A stretch of DNA of 25,306 nucleotides from a virus: positions 1 through 25,306 of the IMG/VR virus record IMGVR_UViG_3300033153_004384. One strand, written 5' to 3'. Positions 1 to 8,174 of this stretch are shown piece by piece. The notes beneath the pieces were generated by a model that worked only from the letters and a program-made list of their open reading frames with translations, was not told the DNA's origin and searched no databases. Position numbers and translations under genes: made by a program. Numbering within the stretch: position 1 is the stretch's first letter; every line of letters begins with the position of its first letter.

Positions 1-1
1 T

Positions 2-154
2 GATAATATTCAATCCATGCAGATAGATACTTTTGCTATGAAATATAAAAATTATGTAAAAATAAAAGATAAAAATATTTTATCAAAAGGTCAAAAAAAA
101 CGGCTTGACTATCTTGAAAAGAAACAAGATAAATTGAAGTTTATTAAAAAATAA
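2..154 (+). CDS. 3' end of probable terminase small subunit (partial)
   Basis: An open frame enters from the left edge and ends with TAA at 152-154, giving 50 residues of C-terminus. The tail is strongly basic, rich in Lys, and ends KFIKK. It stops four bases before the large terminase start, which is where the small terminase subunit normally lies in HK97-type phages. The small subunit recognises the packaging site and hands DNA to the large subunit. The identification rests on position and basic composition only; no DNA-binding motif is visible in this fragment, so another small protein is possible. Confidence 0.5.
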   Translation, partial: DNIQSMQIDTFAMKYKNYVKIKDKNILSKGQKKRLDYLEKKQDKLKFIKK

Positions 155-158
155 ACAA

Positions 159-1880
159 ATGAATAAAGACAAATTCAACCCACCATCTCACTACCACAAA
201 ATAGCCAAAGACTATATTATCAAAAAAGATAAAGAACTCCAAAAAGAGGGTAAATATTATATTGATAAACAGTTAGCACTAAGGTGTATTAAATTTTCTA
301 GCTATCTTAGGCATACAGATGGAATACTCCTAGATATTAATTTTCAGTTCGTTGAGTGGCAAATTAAGGCTATTGTAGATATATTTTCCACTAAGTATTC
401 AAGTGGAGAGTATAAAGGTCTTAGGAGATATCAAAGAGCATTGTTTTTTATGCCAAAAAAGAATGGAAAAACAGAGTTAGGAGCGGTATTTCACTTGATA
501 ATGTTTTTTATTATTGATTCAGATAGGGTTAAAAATCAATTTAGTGTAGCTGGAGATAGTGAACAATCTCATATTCTACACTTAGCCATAGAAACCATGA
601 TTAGAGCAAGCAGAAACGACTTAGATTTGATGGAGTTCATAGAAAAAGTAACAATAAAGCCACCTCTGATAAAGAAAAAAAATGATATATATCCTCAAAC
701 AATGATGGCATTATCTAAACCAGTTGGGGATTCTGATTCAAAAGATGGCAAAAAGGTAACATTTTTTACATCGGACGAAGGACATTCACATCCTAGTAAA
801 TCACTATATCAACTTATAAAAAATGGTATGGCTTCACAATTAGAGCCTTTAGAAATAAACATTTCCACGGCAGGAAAATCAAAAACCACTTATTTTTATC
901 TTGATATTTATTTGTATGCTAAAAAAGTAAAAGATGGAACAATCAAAGATGAAAGATTTTATCCAGTAATCTTTGAGATAGATAATGTTGAAGATTTAGA
1001 ACAAAATGATGCTGATTTTTGGAAAAAAGAAAAATACTGGAAACTATGCAACCCTGCATATCCGATAAGCCCTACTAAGTCTTTTATGGAGGGATTGGTA
1101 TCAGAATCAGAGCATAGTGAAGAGTCTCTGGTAACATTTAAAATTAAGCATTTAAATATTTGGCAGGATAAAGCCGTAACATGGATAAAAAGCCATATAT
1201 GGACTGCAAATCAAACAAAAATAGGATTTACAAAACTAAAACAATTGAAAAACAGAAAATGCTATGGCGGCTTAGATTTATCTACAAGTATTGATATAAC
1301 CGCTCTTGTGCTAATATTTGAGGACATAGGGGATGGATACGATATTATTCCTATGTTTTGGATACCTAAAGATAATATGATTGCTAGAGTCAAGCGTGAC
1401 AAGGTGCCATATCTTGATTGGGTAAAAGATAAACTAATAAGAACTACAGAGGGAAATATAGTGGATTATGATTTTCTACAGAGGGACATAGAGAGGGTTT
1501 GTAGTTTCTTTAATGTGCAAATGATAGGATATGACCCATGGAACTCTAGTGATATTGTTAGAAGATTAACCGATAAAGATGTCGTAGAATTGATAAAAAT
1601 AAGACAAGGAATATCTCTAACGGCATCAAATAAACAAATAGAGATATTAGCAATTCAAGGAAAGCTAAATCACGGGAATAATGCTGTTTTAAACTGGATG
1701 TGTTCAAATGTAGTTATTGATACAGACTCAAACGATAATTATAAGATTGATAAAAAAATGTCCACTGAAAAAGTTGACGGGATTGTTGCAATGAGTATGG
1801 CTCTGAAACTTGCTATGCTTGATATTGAAGAAAAAGAAGACGAAAATGTATATGAGGGTAGAGGAATGAGAATATTATAA
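159..1880 (+). CDS. terL: Terminase large subunit (packaging ATPase-nuclease)
   Basis: This is the DNA-packaging motor, which hydrolyses ATP to pump DNA into the prohead and cuts the concatemer. The N-terminal ATPase has a Walker A-like loop MPKKNGKTE (residues 98-106) and a Walker B VTFFTSDEGHS (200-210) with the Asp-Glu pair at 206-207. The C-terminal RNase H-like nuclease shows its metal-binding acids in GLDLS (Asp373), GYDP (Asp459) and KVDG (Asp540). The 573-residue length is normal for the HK97/P27-like TerL family. The start follows the previous stop by four bases and has no clear Shine-Dalgarno, so translational coupling to the upstream gene is likely. All catalytic acids appear intact. 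Confidence 0.96.
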   Translation: MNKDKFNPPSHYHKIAKDYIIKKDKELQKEGKYYIDKQLALRCIKFSSYLRHTDGILLDINFQFVEWQIKAIVDIFSTKYSSGEYKGLRRYQRALFFMPKKNGKTELGAVFHLIMFFIIDSDRVKNQFSVAGDSEQSHILHLAIETMIRASRNDLDLMEFIEKVTIKPPLIKKKNDIYPQTMMALSKPVGDSDSKDGKKVTFFTSDEGHSHPSKSLYQLIKNGMASQLEPLEINISTAGKSKTTYFYLDIYLYAKKVKDGTIKDERFYPVIFEIDNVEDLEQNDADFWKKEKYWKLCNPAYPISPTKSFMEGLVSESEHSEESLVTFKIKHLNIWQDKAVTWIKSHIWTANQTKIGFTKLKQLKNRKCYGGLDLSTSIDITALVLIFEDIGDGYDIIPMFWIPKDNMIARVKRDKVPYLDWVKDKLIRTTEGNIVDYDFLQRDIERVCSFFNVQMIGYDPWNSSDIVRRLTDKDVVELIKIRQGISLTASNKQIEILAIQGKLNHGNNAVLNWMCSNVVIDTDSNDNYKIDKKMSTEKVDGIVAMSMALKLAMLDIEEKEDENVYEGRGMRIL

Positions 1881-1920
1881 TTTATGATATACTTTTGCAG
1901 ATTAAAAAAAAGGACAGAGG

Positions 1921-2838
1921 ATGAAAATGTTTAGATTTATGCTATTGAGCGTATTATTATTTAGTGGATTGTTTGCAGCGGATACATATTACGACCAAAC
2001 AATAGAGAACACTTCATGGAAAGAACAAGCCAAAATAAAGCTAGTTGATAGTGGAGATGGCAATGAAACGTTTTCTATATCAACAATCGATTATAACTCA
2101 CCTATAAATATTGCAAGAGGAAATATCAGCGGTTCCGAGCCTTTTGGTGCTTATGGTAAAATAGTTACAACTGGAGCGGTTACAAACAGATTGTTATGGG
2201 CTGATGGCGATTGGTACATTCCTAATCAAACCTCAGGGGAGCAAATATCTATCCAGAGCACAAACTCAGCGGATGGTATAGGTGGAGCAGGGATAAGAAG
2301 TCTTCATTTAATTTGTCTTGATGAAAACTTGACACCTTATGAAGAAACAGTGGATTTAAACGGTACTAATTCAGTATTGACAACAGCAACAAATATTAGA
2401 TTTATTCAATGTGCTCATATTAAAACCTTTGGAAGCACTAAGGCAGCTGTAGGTACTATTACATTAGAAAACATAGATGTAAATAAAACATATAACCAAA
2501 TAGATGCCCTTGAAAATAGATGTAGTTCTTCTGCAAGAATGGTTCCTAAAGGTAAAAGAGCTATTCTGGCAGGAGTTGTTGGATCTTCTATTAGTGGTAC
2601 TGCTGCATCTTCTTCTATTGTTGCGATAGCTTCTACTGTGTTTGCAGATCATGATTATACAAAAGATACAATACTTATACCGTTTGGAAGTATAGGGGTT
2701 CAAGATGGAGCAGTATCTTTTACATTACCAGTACCTGCTGTTTTTTATGAGGGTGCGATTATTGGTATGACGGTATCGACAGATAAGGCTGCAACAATAA
2801 CTGGCAACTGGTACGGTTGGCTAGAAGATGATAATTAA
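1921..2838 (+). CDS. Exported phage virion-like protein, paralog 1
   Basis: The N-terminus is a textbook Sec signal peptide: a basic start (MKMFR), a hydrophobic core of about 14 residues and a cleavage-type end LFAAD near residue 20. There is no lipobox Cys. The mature part begins YDQ-x-x-EN-x-SWK and later has VDLNGTNSV, followed by a beta-rich C-terminal half with PVPAVFYEGAIIG. These features match, from memory, a family of uncharacterised virion proteins common in aquatic phages. It is a paralog of the next gene. ATG 1921 has AGGA six bases upstream, but ATG 1927 is six bases after AGAGG and aligns with the start of the paralog, where the first ATG is ATT. Start 1927 is thus equally likely. 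Its role is unknown; it could decorate the virion or act at the cell envelope. Confidence 0.75.
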   Translation: MKMFRFMLLSVLLFSGLFAADTYYDQTIENTSWKEQAKIKLVDSGDGNETFSISTIDYNSPINIARGNISGSEPFGAYGKIVTTGAVTNRLLWADGDWYIPNQTSGEQISIQSTNSADGIGGAGIRSLHLICLDENLTPYEETVDLNGTNSVLTTATNIRFIQCAHIKTFGSTKAAVGTITLENIDVNKTYNQIDALENRCSSSARMVPKGKRAILAGVVGSSISGTAASSSIVAIASTVFADHDYTKDTILIPFGSIGVQDGAVSFTLPVPAVFYEGAIIGMTVSTDKAATITGNWYGWLEDDN

Positions 2839-2847
2839 GGGATTAAA

Positions 2848-3789
2848 ATGTTTAGATATATTTTATTAAGTGTACTATCATTTAGTGGATTGTTTGGAGC
2901 GGATACCGCTTATGACCAGGTGCTAGAGAATATTTCATGGAAAGATAGCGTAAAAGTAAGACTTGTTGAGAATAATGACAGTACTTATTCCATGTCTCCG
3001 AATTTAGCGGATGGCGCAGGGAATCCGCTATCTTCAACAGATGGAAATTTAGATATCAGCAACTTTTATCTAAATGTTGCAAAAGGTGAAGTTAATAGAC
3101 ATAGTGTAATCCATAAGTTTGGAAGAAATCCTGCAGTATCAACTAGTTCATTTAGTACTATTTGGAATGGTGGAGGTGTATATACTGGGTTTAATGCTAT
3201 CTCTGCTGAAATAGTAGAATTATATTCAGATGATGTTGATGATGGGAATTCAAGTACTGGACTAAACACTATTAGAATATTTGGACTAGATGCTGATTGG
3301 CACGAACAATATGAAGATGTAGATTTGAACGGTACAAACTCTGTATATTCTACTTTATCATATATAAGACTTGATAGAGCCAAAGGGTTAGATGCTGGGG
3401 CATCAGGACATAATGAGGGTGATATAACGATAAGACAAAGTGTTACAATAGCTAATGTGTTCGCAGTTGTACCAGCTACATACAATTCTACAATGATAGC
3501 AGCTTATACAATCCCAGCCGATAAAACAGGCTATTTAATGAGCTTATCTACAGCACTATCTAATAAGAATGCAGCAGTTGTTGAAGTTAGGTTTCAGATA
3601 AAACAGCCGGGCAATGTGTTTACTGTAGGTGGTGAAGCTGCTATGAATTCTGTAGGGTCTGGTTTTGCTACTTTTCCTTTTCCTGTTCCGATAAAGATAC
3701 AAGAAAAAACAGACATATATATAGAGGGCGAGGCATCAGCAAGTGTTGCAGTTTCTGCTTTTATGGATATTTTATTGGTGGATAATTAA
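2848..3789 (+). CDS. Exported phage virion-like protein, paralog 2
   Basis: This tandem copy of the preceding gene (313 residues) starts nine bases after its stop, with AAGGG six bases before ATG. The signal peptide MFRYILLSVLSFSGLFGADT closely matches that of paralog 1, as does the mature start YDQ-x-LEN-x-SWKD. The central part carries HKFGRNP, IWNGGGVYTGF, IFGLD and VDLNGTNSV, and the end has PVPIKIQEKTDI and a final VDN. From memory, these are hallmarks of an uncharacterised virion-protein family in marine and freshwater phages, which usually has no signal peptide. The export signal on a virion-like domain is unexpected, because heads and tails assemble in the cytoplasm. Function is unknown. 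Confidence 0.76.
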   Translation: MFRYILLSVLSFSGLFGADTAYDQVLENISWKDSVKVRLVENNDSTYSMSPNLADGAGNPLSSTDGNLDISNFYLNVAKGEVNRHSVIHKFGRNPAVSTSSFSTIWNGGGVYTGFNAISAEIVELYSDDVDDGNSSTGLNTIRIFGLDADWHEQYEDVDLNGTNSVYSTLSYIRLDRAKGLDAGASGHNEGDITIRQSVTIANVFAVVPATYNSTMIAAYTIPADKTGYLMSLSTALSNKNAAVVEVRFQIKQPGNVFTVGGEAAMNSVGSGFATFPFPVPIKIQEKTDIYIEGEASASVAVSAFMDILLVDN

Positions 3790-3804
3790 GGAATAAACTA
3801 AAGA

Positions 3805-3834
3805 TTATCATATTTTAAAAAACTATGATACAAT
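3805..3834 (+). promoter_or_regulatory. Putative sigma70 promoter with extended -10
   Basis: TGATACAAT at 3826-3834 is an extended -10 element (TGn plus TACAAT). TTATCA at 3805-3810 is a weak -35 (four of six matches) with 18-base spacing. Initiation would fall near 3841, just before an inverted repeat in the leader of the 62-residue membrane protein. It would drive the membrane protein, portal and downstream head genes separately from the terminase. This is a motif match only. Confidence 0.4.
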
Positions 3835-3841
3835 ACATTAA

Positions 3842-3891
3842 TTAAGTCGAGTAAAATCGCAACATTCAACGAGTCTGAAATTACGACTTAA
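3842..3891 (+). promoter_or_regulatory. Leader inverted repeat next to a ribosome-binding site
   Basis: TTAAGTCG (3842-3849) and CGACTTAA (3884-3891) are perfect 8-base complements separated by 34 bases. The right arm runs into the AAAGG Shine-Dalgarno (3890-3894), six bases before ATG 3901. Folding of the RNA could therefore change access to the ribosome-binding site, or the repeat could bind a dimeric regulator. There is no T-run, so it is not a terminator. Confidence 0.4.
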
Positions 3892-3900
3892 AGGTACAAC

Positions 3901-4089
3901 ATGAACATTACGAAAAAGATACTTATATTTTATTTTATTATTCTTATCTGTCTTGTAGTGTCTTCTTCAGGGGTGTATGTATTTAGCCCAATTGTGGGAG
4001 AAATATACTTCGCTACATGGGTATTCCTTATCCCATTAATCGCAATTAGTAAGCTATACGAACAAGTCCAAACAGAAGAGAGTCCATAA
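3901..4089 (+). CDS. Small two-helix membrane protein
   Basis: This 62-residue protein has two hydrophobic segments, roughly residues 7-31 (ILIFYFIILICLVVSSSGVY) and 36-50 (IYFATWVFLIPLIAI), and a short acidic tail. It is preceded by AAAGG at 3890-3894. Its stop overlaps the portal start (TAATG), so the two are translationally coupled. I do not recognise the family. Its place directly before the portal, behind a possible promoter of its own, could suit a membrane protein such as a superinfection-exclusion factor or an assembly aid. That is speculation. Confidence 0.7.
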   Translation: MNITKKILIFYFIILICLVVSSSGVYVFSPIVGEIYFATWVFLIPLIAISKLYEQVQTEESP

Positions 4090-5312
4090 TGGATTTTTCA
4101 AGAGTATGGCAAAGCGATGAAAGCTCAGATGATTTTTTAAGAATTTTCAATAATGCTGCAGAAACTTCGAGCGGTGTAAAAATTACAGCAAATACAGCAT
4201 TAAGAAATTCAGTCGTGTTTGCTTGTAATCGTGTATTAAGTGAATCAATTTCTAGTTTACCATTAGTGCTTTATAAAGAAGATGAAAAAGGTAATAGAGC
4301 TAAAGCAAAAGACCATCCTTTATATAAATTACTAAACAGCAATCCCAATAAAGAATCTACTACTATGCAGTGGCGAGAAACTATGATAACAAACCTCAAT
4401 CTAAGAGGTAATCATTTTACTCAAATAATCCGAAATAGAAAAAACGAAATAGTTTCATTATGGGGATTAGATACTGCGAGAATGACAGCTAAAAGACTTG
4501 AAAGCACTGGCGAAATAATCTTTATTTACAATTTAGGAACTAAAGAAATAGCATTTAAGTTCGATGATATTTTAAATGTAGCTGGATTATCACTTGATGG
4601 TATTTCAGGAATTAGTCCTATAGCCTACAATAGAGAGAGTTTAGGGGTATCAGTAGCATTAGAAGCTCATGCAGGTTCATTCTTTAAGAATAGTGCAAGT
4701 CCATCTGGTATTTTTTCTATCGAGGGCGAATTATCAGATATATCATTTAATAGAATGAAAAAAGACTTTGATTCAAGCTGGACTGGAATGAAAAACAGCA
4801 ACAAGCCAATGGTTTTAGAGGGTGGAGCAAAATTCTATCCAATAACTATGACAAATGTTGATTCTCAATTCTTAGAAGCTAGAAAGTTTCAAAAACAAGA
4901 TATTTCAGCTATTTTTAGAGTTCCATTGCACATGATAAACGACCTTGAAAAAGCTAATTACAATAGCATAGAGCAATTATCTTTAGGGTTTGTTATCTAT
5001 TCGCTTACTCCATCTTTGATTAGAGTAGAACAATGTATGCAACGTGATCTATTAACTGAAAAAGAGAGAGCAGATGGATATTACATCAAACATAATCTAT
5101 CAGCACTACTAAGAGGCGATATTAAGTCAAGAGCAGAATTATATAGCAAATTCGTATCAACTGGTATTTTCACTATAAATGATGTTCTAAAACTTGAAGA
5201 TATGAATGAAGTTGATAATGGTGGAAATAGATATATGCAAATGGCTATGACAACTATTAATAATATTAACGATGGTAAAAATCTAAAACAAGAGGTAAAA
5301 ACAAATGCTTAA
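4089..5312 (+). CDS. HK97-family portal protein
   Basis: This is the dodecameric ring at the head vertex through which DNA is packaged and to which the tail joins. The sequence shows the HK97 portal pattern: ALRNSVVFACNRVLSESISSLPLVLYK near residues 37-63, DHPLYKLLNSNPN, WRETMITNLNLRGNHF, and the later RVPLHMINDLEKANYNSIEQLSLGFV that lines the channel helix region. The 407-residue length is typical. The start overlaps the preceding stop by one base, and the end overlaps the protease gene by eight bases. Order portal, protease, capsid is the standard HK97 arrangement. Confidence 0.95.
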   Translation: MDFSRVWQSDESSDDFLRIFNNAAETSSGVKITANTALRNSVVFACNRVLSESISSLPLVLYKEDEKGNRAKAKDHPLYKLLNSNPNKESTTMQWRETMITNLNLRGNHFTQIIRNRKNEIVSLWGLDTARMTAKRLESTGEIIFIYNLGTKEIAFKFDDILNVAGLSLDGISGISPIAYNRESLGVSVALEAHAGSFFKNSASPSGIFSIEGELSDISFNRMKKDFDSSWTGMKNSNKPMVLEGGAKFYPITMTNVDSQFLEARKFQKQDISAIFRVPLHMINDLEKANYNSIEQLSLGFVIYSLTPSLIRVEQCMQRDLLTEKERADGYYIKHNLSALLRGDIKSRAELYSKFVSTGIFTINDVLKLEDMNEVDNGGNRYMQMAMTTINNINDGKNLKQEVKTNA

Positions 5313-6144
5313 TATTTTGACAGAGTATCCTTGGGCTATTACTGAAAAAGCACTTAAAGAGATAATCTTAGCAGTACAAAAGTTTGATATTAAAAGTGCA
5401 ATAAGTACGGGGTACGAGACAGTTCCATCAGAGAGAGTTCAGCTAATAAAAAATATTGCAGTTATATATGTGAAAGGTTCAATTTTTAGATACTCAAATA
5501 TCTTTACAGATTTTTACAACTTGACTACTATTGACAATTTAAAAGAAGATGTTAACTATGCTGAAAGTTTAGAGGATATTGATGAAGTTGTATTTTTCGT
5601 TGATTCTGGTGGCGGTCAAGCTAATGGAATAAGTGAGTTTTCTCAAATAGTGGCAAATATGAAAAAACCTACAACTTCTTATATCTCTGGAAGTGGTGCA
5701 AGTGCTGCTTATTGGATAGCAAGTGCAACTAATAAGATAGTCATTAACAAAACAGCAATAGCTGGAAGTATTGGTGCAATGCTAGAGGTTTATGATGATT
5801 CCAAAATGTTAGAAAAATTTGGAATTAAAAAAACTGTTTATAAATCAAAGGTTTCTCCAAATAAAAACAGTGATGAAGAGCTGCAAACAGTAGTCGATAG
5901 AGTAGGAGAAGAATTTGTTACAGATGTAGCAAAAAATAGAAATGTGTCTTTTGAGTTTGTTTTAGAAAATTATGGTCAAGGAGGTTTATTTGTTGGAGAA
6001 GATGCAGTTGATGCAGGGTTAGCGGATAAGGTTGGAACTTTTGAAGAGGTGTTAGCTTCTTTTGGAACGAGTAGCCAATCGAGCTTTAATGGTGCGAAAT
6101 TTAATGCACAACAAAGACAAATTAATCTATTAAAGGAGATTTAA
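5305..6144 (+). CDS. Head maturation protease, S49 (SppA-like)
   Basis: This protease would cleave the capsid's scaffolding region during head maturation. It belongs to the S49 (signal peptide peptidase A-like, lambda C-like) serine proteases that use a Ser-Lys dyad. The likely nucleophile is Ser133 in SGSGASAAYWIA, and the likely general base is Lys180 in VYKSKVSP. FFVDSGGGQANGISEF (residues 97-112) forms the oxyanion-side loop typical of the fold, and AGSIGAMLEVYDD lies between the two catalytic residues. There is no signal peptide, so it acts in the cytoplasm, unlike cellular SppA. It overlaps the portal by eight bases and the capsid gene by one. Confidence 0.92.
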   Translation: MLNILTEYPWAITEKALKEIILAVQKFDIKSAISTGYETVPSERVQLIKNIAVIYVKGSIFRYSNIFTDFYNLTTIDNLKEDVNYAESLEDIDEVVFFVDSGGGQANGISEFSQIVANMKKPTTSYISGSGASAAYWIASATNKIVINKTAIAGSIGAMLEVYDDSKMLEKFGIKKTVYKSKVSPNKNSDEELQTVVDRVGEEFVTDVAKNRNVSFEFVLENYGQGGLFVGEDAVDAGLADKVGTFEEVLASFGTSSQSSFNGAKFNAQQRQINLLKEI

Positions 6145-7394
6145 TGTTAAAAAAATTAATAGCAGCGAGAACAGTAGCAATCGCTAGTATGGGAACGCTA
6201 AACGATACAGCTTTAGCAGAAGAGAGAGAGTTCACAGCAGATGAGCAAACGCAATATAACGAGCTAAACGCTAAGCAAAACAGCCTAAAAGGTCAAATTT
6301 CAATAGCTGAAAATCAAGCTAGTTTAAACGCTGAAATGAATAAACCAACATCAACACCGTTTCATGCACCAGTTGCAGCACAAGAGCCTTTAGATGTTGA
6401 GTTGATGGATGATACTGGTGGATTTAAAGATTTAGGTGAGTTTATGGGTGCTGTTAAGTCTGGTGTTGATTCTCGTTTACAGTTTGTAGCTACTCAATCA
6501 GCAGGAACAGGTAGTGAGGGCGGTTATTTAATTCCTAAACAATTTGGTGCAATGATTAACGCATTTACTCCAGAGGGTTCAATTGTTAGATCACGTGCAA
6601 CAGTTATTCCTGGTGGAGAGTATCCAGATGCTGAAATTTCATTTCCAGCTTTAGACCAAAGTGGAGATAAAGGTGTTTATAGTGGTGTTGTTACTACTTG
6701 GTTAGCGGAAAATGAAGAGATTGATGAAACTTCATTCTCATTAAGAGAAATTGCAATGGCTCCAAAAGGTATCGCAGGATTTATCGCATTCTCTAATAAA
6801 CTATTGAGAAATGCACCAGCTGCATCAACTATGGGAACAATGCTACTAGGTCAAGCAATCGCAAAAGCAGAAGATGACGCATTTATTCAAGGCGATGGTG
6901 TTGGTAAGCCTATGGGATTTTTAAACCATGTATCAGCAAAAGCTTTAAATAGAAATACAGCTGATACTGTAAAATTTATTGATTTAACTCTCATGGTGCA
7001 AAACCATAAAGGCGATATGAAAGAATGGGTAATTTCTCAAACTTTATATTCAACTATTACAACAATGGTAGATGCTAACAATGGTTTAATTTTTACAAAC
7101 GGTGTTAATGGAGTATCTCCAATGATGTTTGGCTTTCCAGTTAGATGGTCTGAAAGAACTCCTACTAAAGGTGTTAAGGGTGATATTATGTTACTTGACC
7201 TTTCATACTACTATGTAAAAGATGGAAGTGGATTGTTATTATCTGCAAGTTCACACGTTAAGTTTACAAGTGATAAAACATTGTTCAAAGTTACAAAATC
7301 AGTTGATGGTCAATCATCTATGAACGGCACACTAAAACTAGAAAATGGCTCAACAGTATCACCTTTCGTGATTCTTGATGTACCATCAGCGTAA
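6144..7394 (+). CDS. Major capsid protein, HK97 fold
   Basis: This is the main shell protein. The N-terminal 60-70 residues are charged and helical (EEREFTADEQTQYNELNAKQ), as in the scaffolding delta domain that the upstream protease removes. The HK97-fold body follows, with GTGSEGGYLIPKQFG, TPEGSIVRSRATVIP and the typical motif EDDAFIQGDGVGKPMGFLNH near residue 245. A length of 416 residues is normal for a capsid with a fused delta domain. The start overlaps the protease stop (TAATG). The exact cleavage site cannot be read from sequence; it probably lies around residues 70-95. Confidence 0.95.
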   Translation: MLKKLIAARTVAIASMGTLNDTALAEEREFTADEQTQYNELNAKQNSLKGQISIAENQASLNAEMNKPTSTPFHAPVAAQEPLDVELMDDTGGFKDLGEFMGAVKSGVDSRLQFVATQSAGTGSEGGYLIPKQFGAMINAFTPEGSIVRSRATVIPGGEYPDAEISFPALDQSGDKGVYSGVVTTWLAENEEIDETSFSLREIAMAPKGIAGFIAFSNKLLRNAPAASTMGTMLLGQAIAKAEDDAFIQGDGVGKPMGFLNHVSAKALNRNTADTVKFIDLTLMVQNHKGDMKEWVISQTLYSTITTMVDANNGLIFTNGVNGVSPMMFGFPVRWSERTPTKGVKGDIMLLDLSYYYVKDGSGLLLSASSHVKFTSDKTLFKVTKSVDGQSSMNGTLKLENGSTVSPFVILDVPSA

Positions 7395-7405
7395 GGAGCT
7401 AAATT

Positions 7406-7753
7406 ATGGCAACAATAACACCAACAACAACATCATCATCAGGTGTAGTTTCTATTACAGAAACTACACTCGGAGCAAGTGATACTTTTGTATTTAAAAG
7501 AAATGCAAAGCAGAGACTCATTCTGAGAAATGATACAGTAGGCGCATTAACTCCTCTGATAGATGGAGATGGTTCAACTAGCGTAGGAATAGATGGAATA
7601 GGCTCCATTGATGTATCTGGCGGTTTTTCTGTAGGCGAAATGGCAGCGGATGCTGTTGTATCATTAAATACTGACTCAATTAGAGAGTATTTAAAAGGTA
7701 CGATAGAGATTACTGGTGGTACTGGAATAGTAGCCATCTTAATGGAGGGATAG
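7406..7753 (+). CDS. Small head-associated protein, unknown
   Basis: This 115-residue protein starts seven bases after AAGGAG and sits directly behind the capsid gene. It opens with a Thr/Ser-rich stretch (TITPTTTSSSG) followed by beta-rich sequence with many Gly (DGDGSTSVGIDGIGSID) and ends GTGIVAILMEG. Genes in this slot often encode head decoration or stabilising proteins. I see no diagnostic motif, so that role is inferred from position and composition alone. Confidence 0.6.
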   Translation: MATITPTTTSSSGVVSITETTLGASDTFVFKRNAKQRLILRNDTVGALTPLIDGDGSTSVGIDGIGSIDVSGGFSVGEMAADAVVSLNTDSIREYLKGTIEITGGTGIVAILMEG

Positions 7754-7757
7754 AAAT

Positions 7758-8150
7758 ATGCAATTATTAGAAGAAGAATTAGTAGTAGTAGCAGGAGTAG
7801 AACCACAGGACATAGGAACTGCTGATGTAACAGGTGATTATTTAGCAATGAGCGGTGCAGACCAGATTCTAGCTACATTTACAACAGAAGCACTTACAAC
7901 TGGTAAAATCGGAACAGTAGAGCTATTACAGGCTACTGATTCAAGCGGTACTGGTGCAAAAGCACTAGCTACAGCAGTAAGCGGAACATCAGTAGATAGT
8001 GGAGCGGTTACTGTTTCAGTTGGTGTTAAAAGTGATGATTTTGATACAAACAATGATTTTGCTTTTTATGCGGTTAAAGTTACTATTGATGAAGCTGGAA
8101 AACTTGGTGCTGCAACAGTAGCACGTGGACATTTAAGATATAGCGTTTAA
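7758..8150 (+). CDS. Probable virion protein (head decoration-like)
   Basis: This 130-residue protein follows the previous gene by four bases, behind GAGGGA. The sequence looks beta-rich (KIGTVELLQATDSSGTGAKAL, VTVSVGVKSDDFD, FAFYAVKVTIDE) and ends GHLRYSV. Such small beta proteins after the capsid are common in siphoviruses as decoration or head-stabilising proteins. There is no specific family match that I can defend. Confidence 0.6.
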   Translation: MQLLEEELVVVAGVEPQDIGTADVTGDYLAMSGADQILATFTTEALTTGKIGTVELLQATDSSGTGAKALATAVSGTSVDSGAVTVSVGVKSDDFDTNNDFAFYAVKVTIDEAGKLGAATVARGHLRYSV

Positions 8151-8174
8151 TCGCTGTATCTAAAGGAAAAAACT

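Noticed and set aside
1876-1881. TATAAT as a promoter for the exported paralogs
   Set aside because: It overlaps the terminase stop, no -35-like box lies at the right distance, and such hexamers are common in AT-rich DNA.
3066-3485. Minus-strand open frame of 139 codons inside paralog 2
   Set aside because: Antisense to a protein with a signal peptide and strong family motifs; no ribosome-binding site or context supports it.
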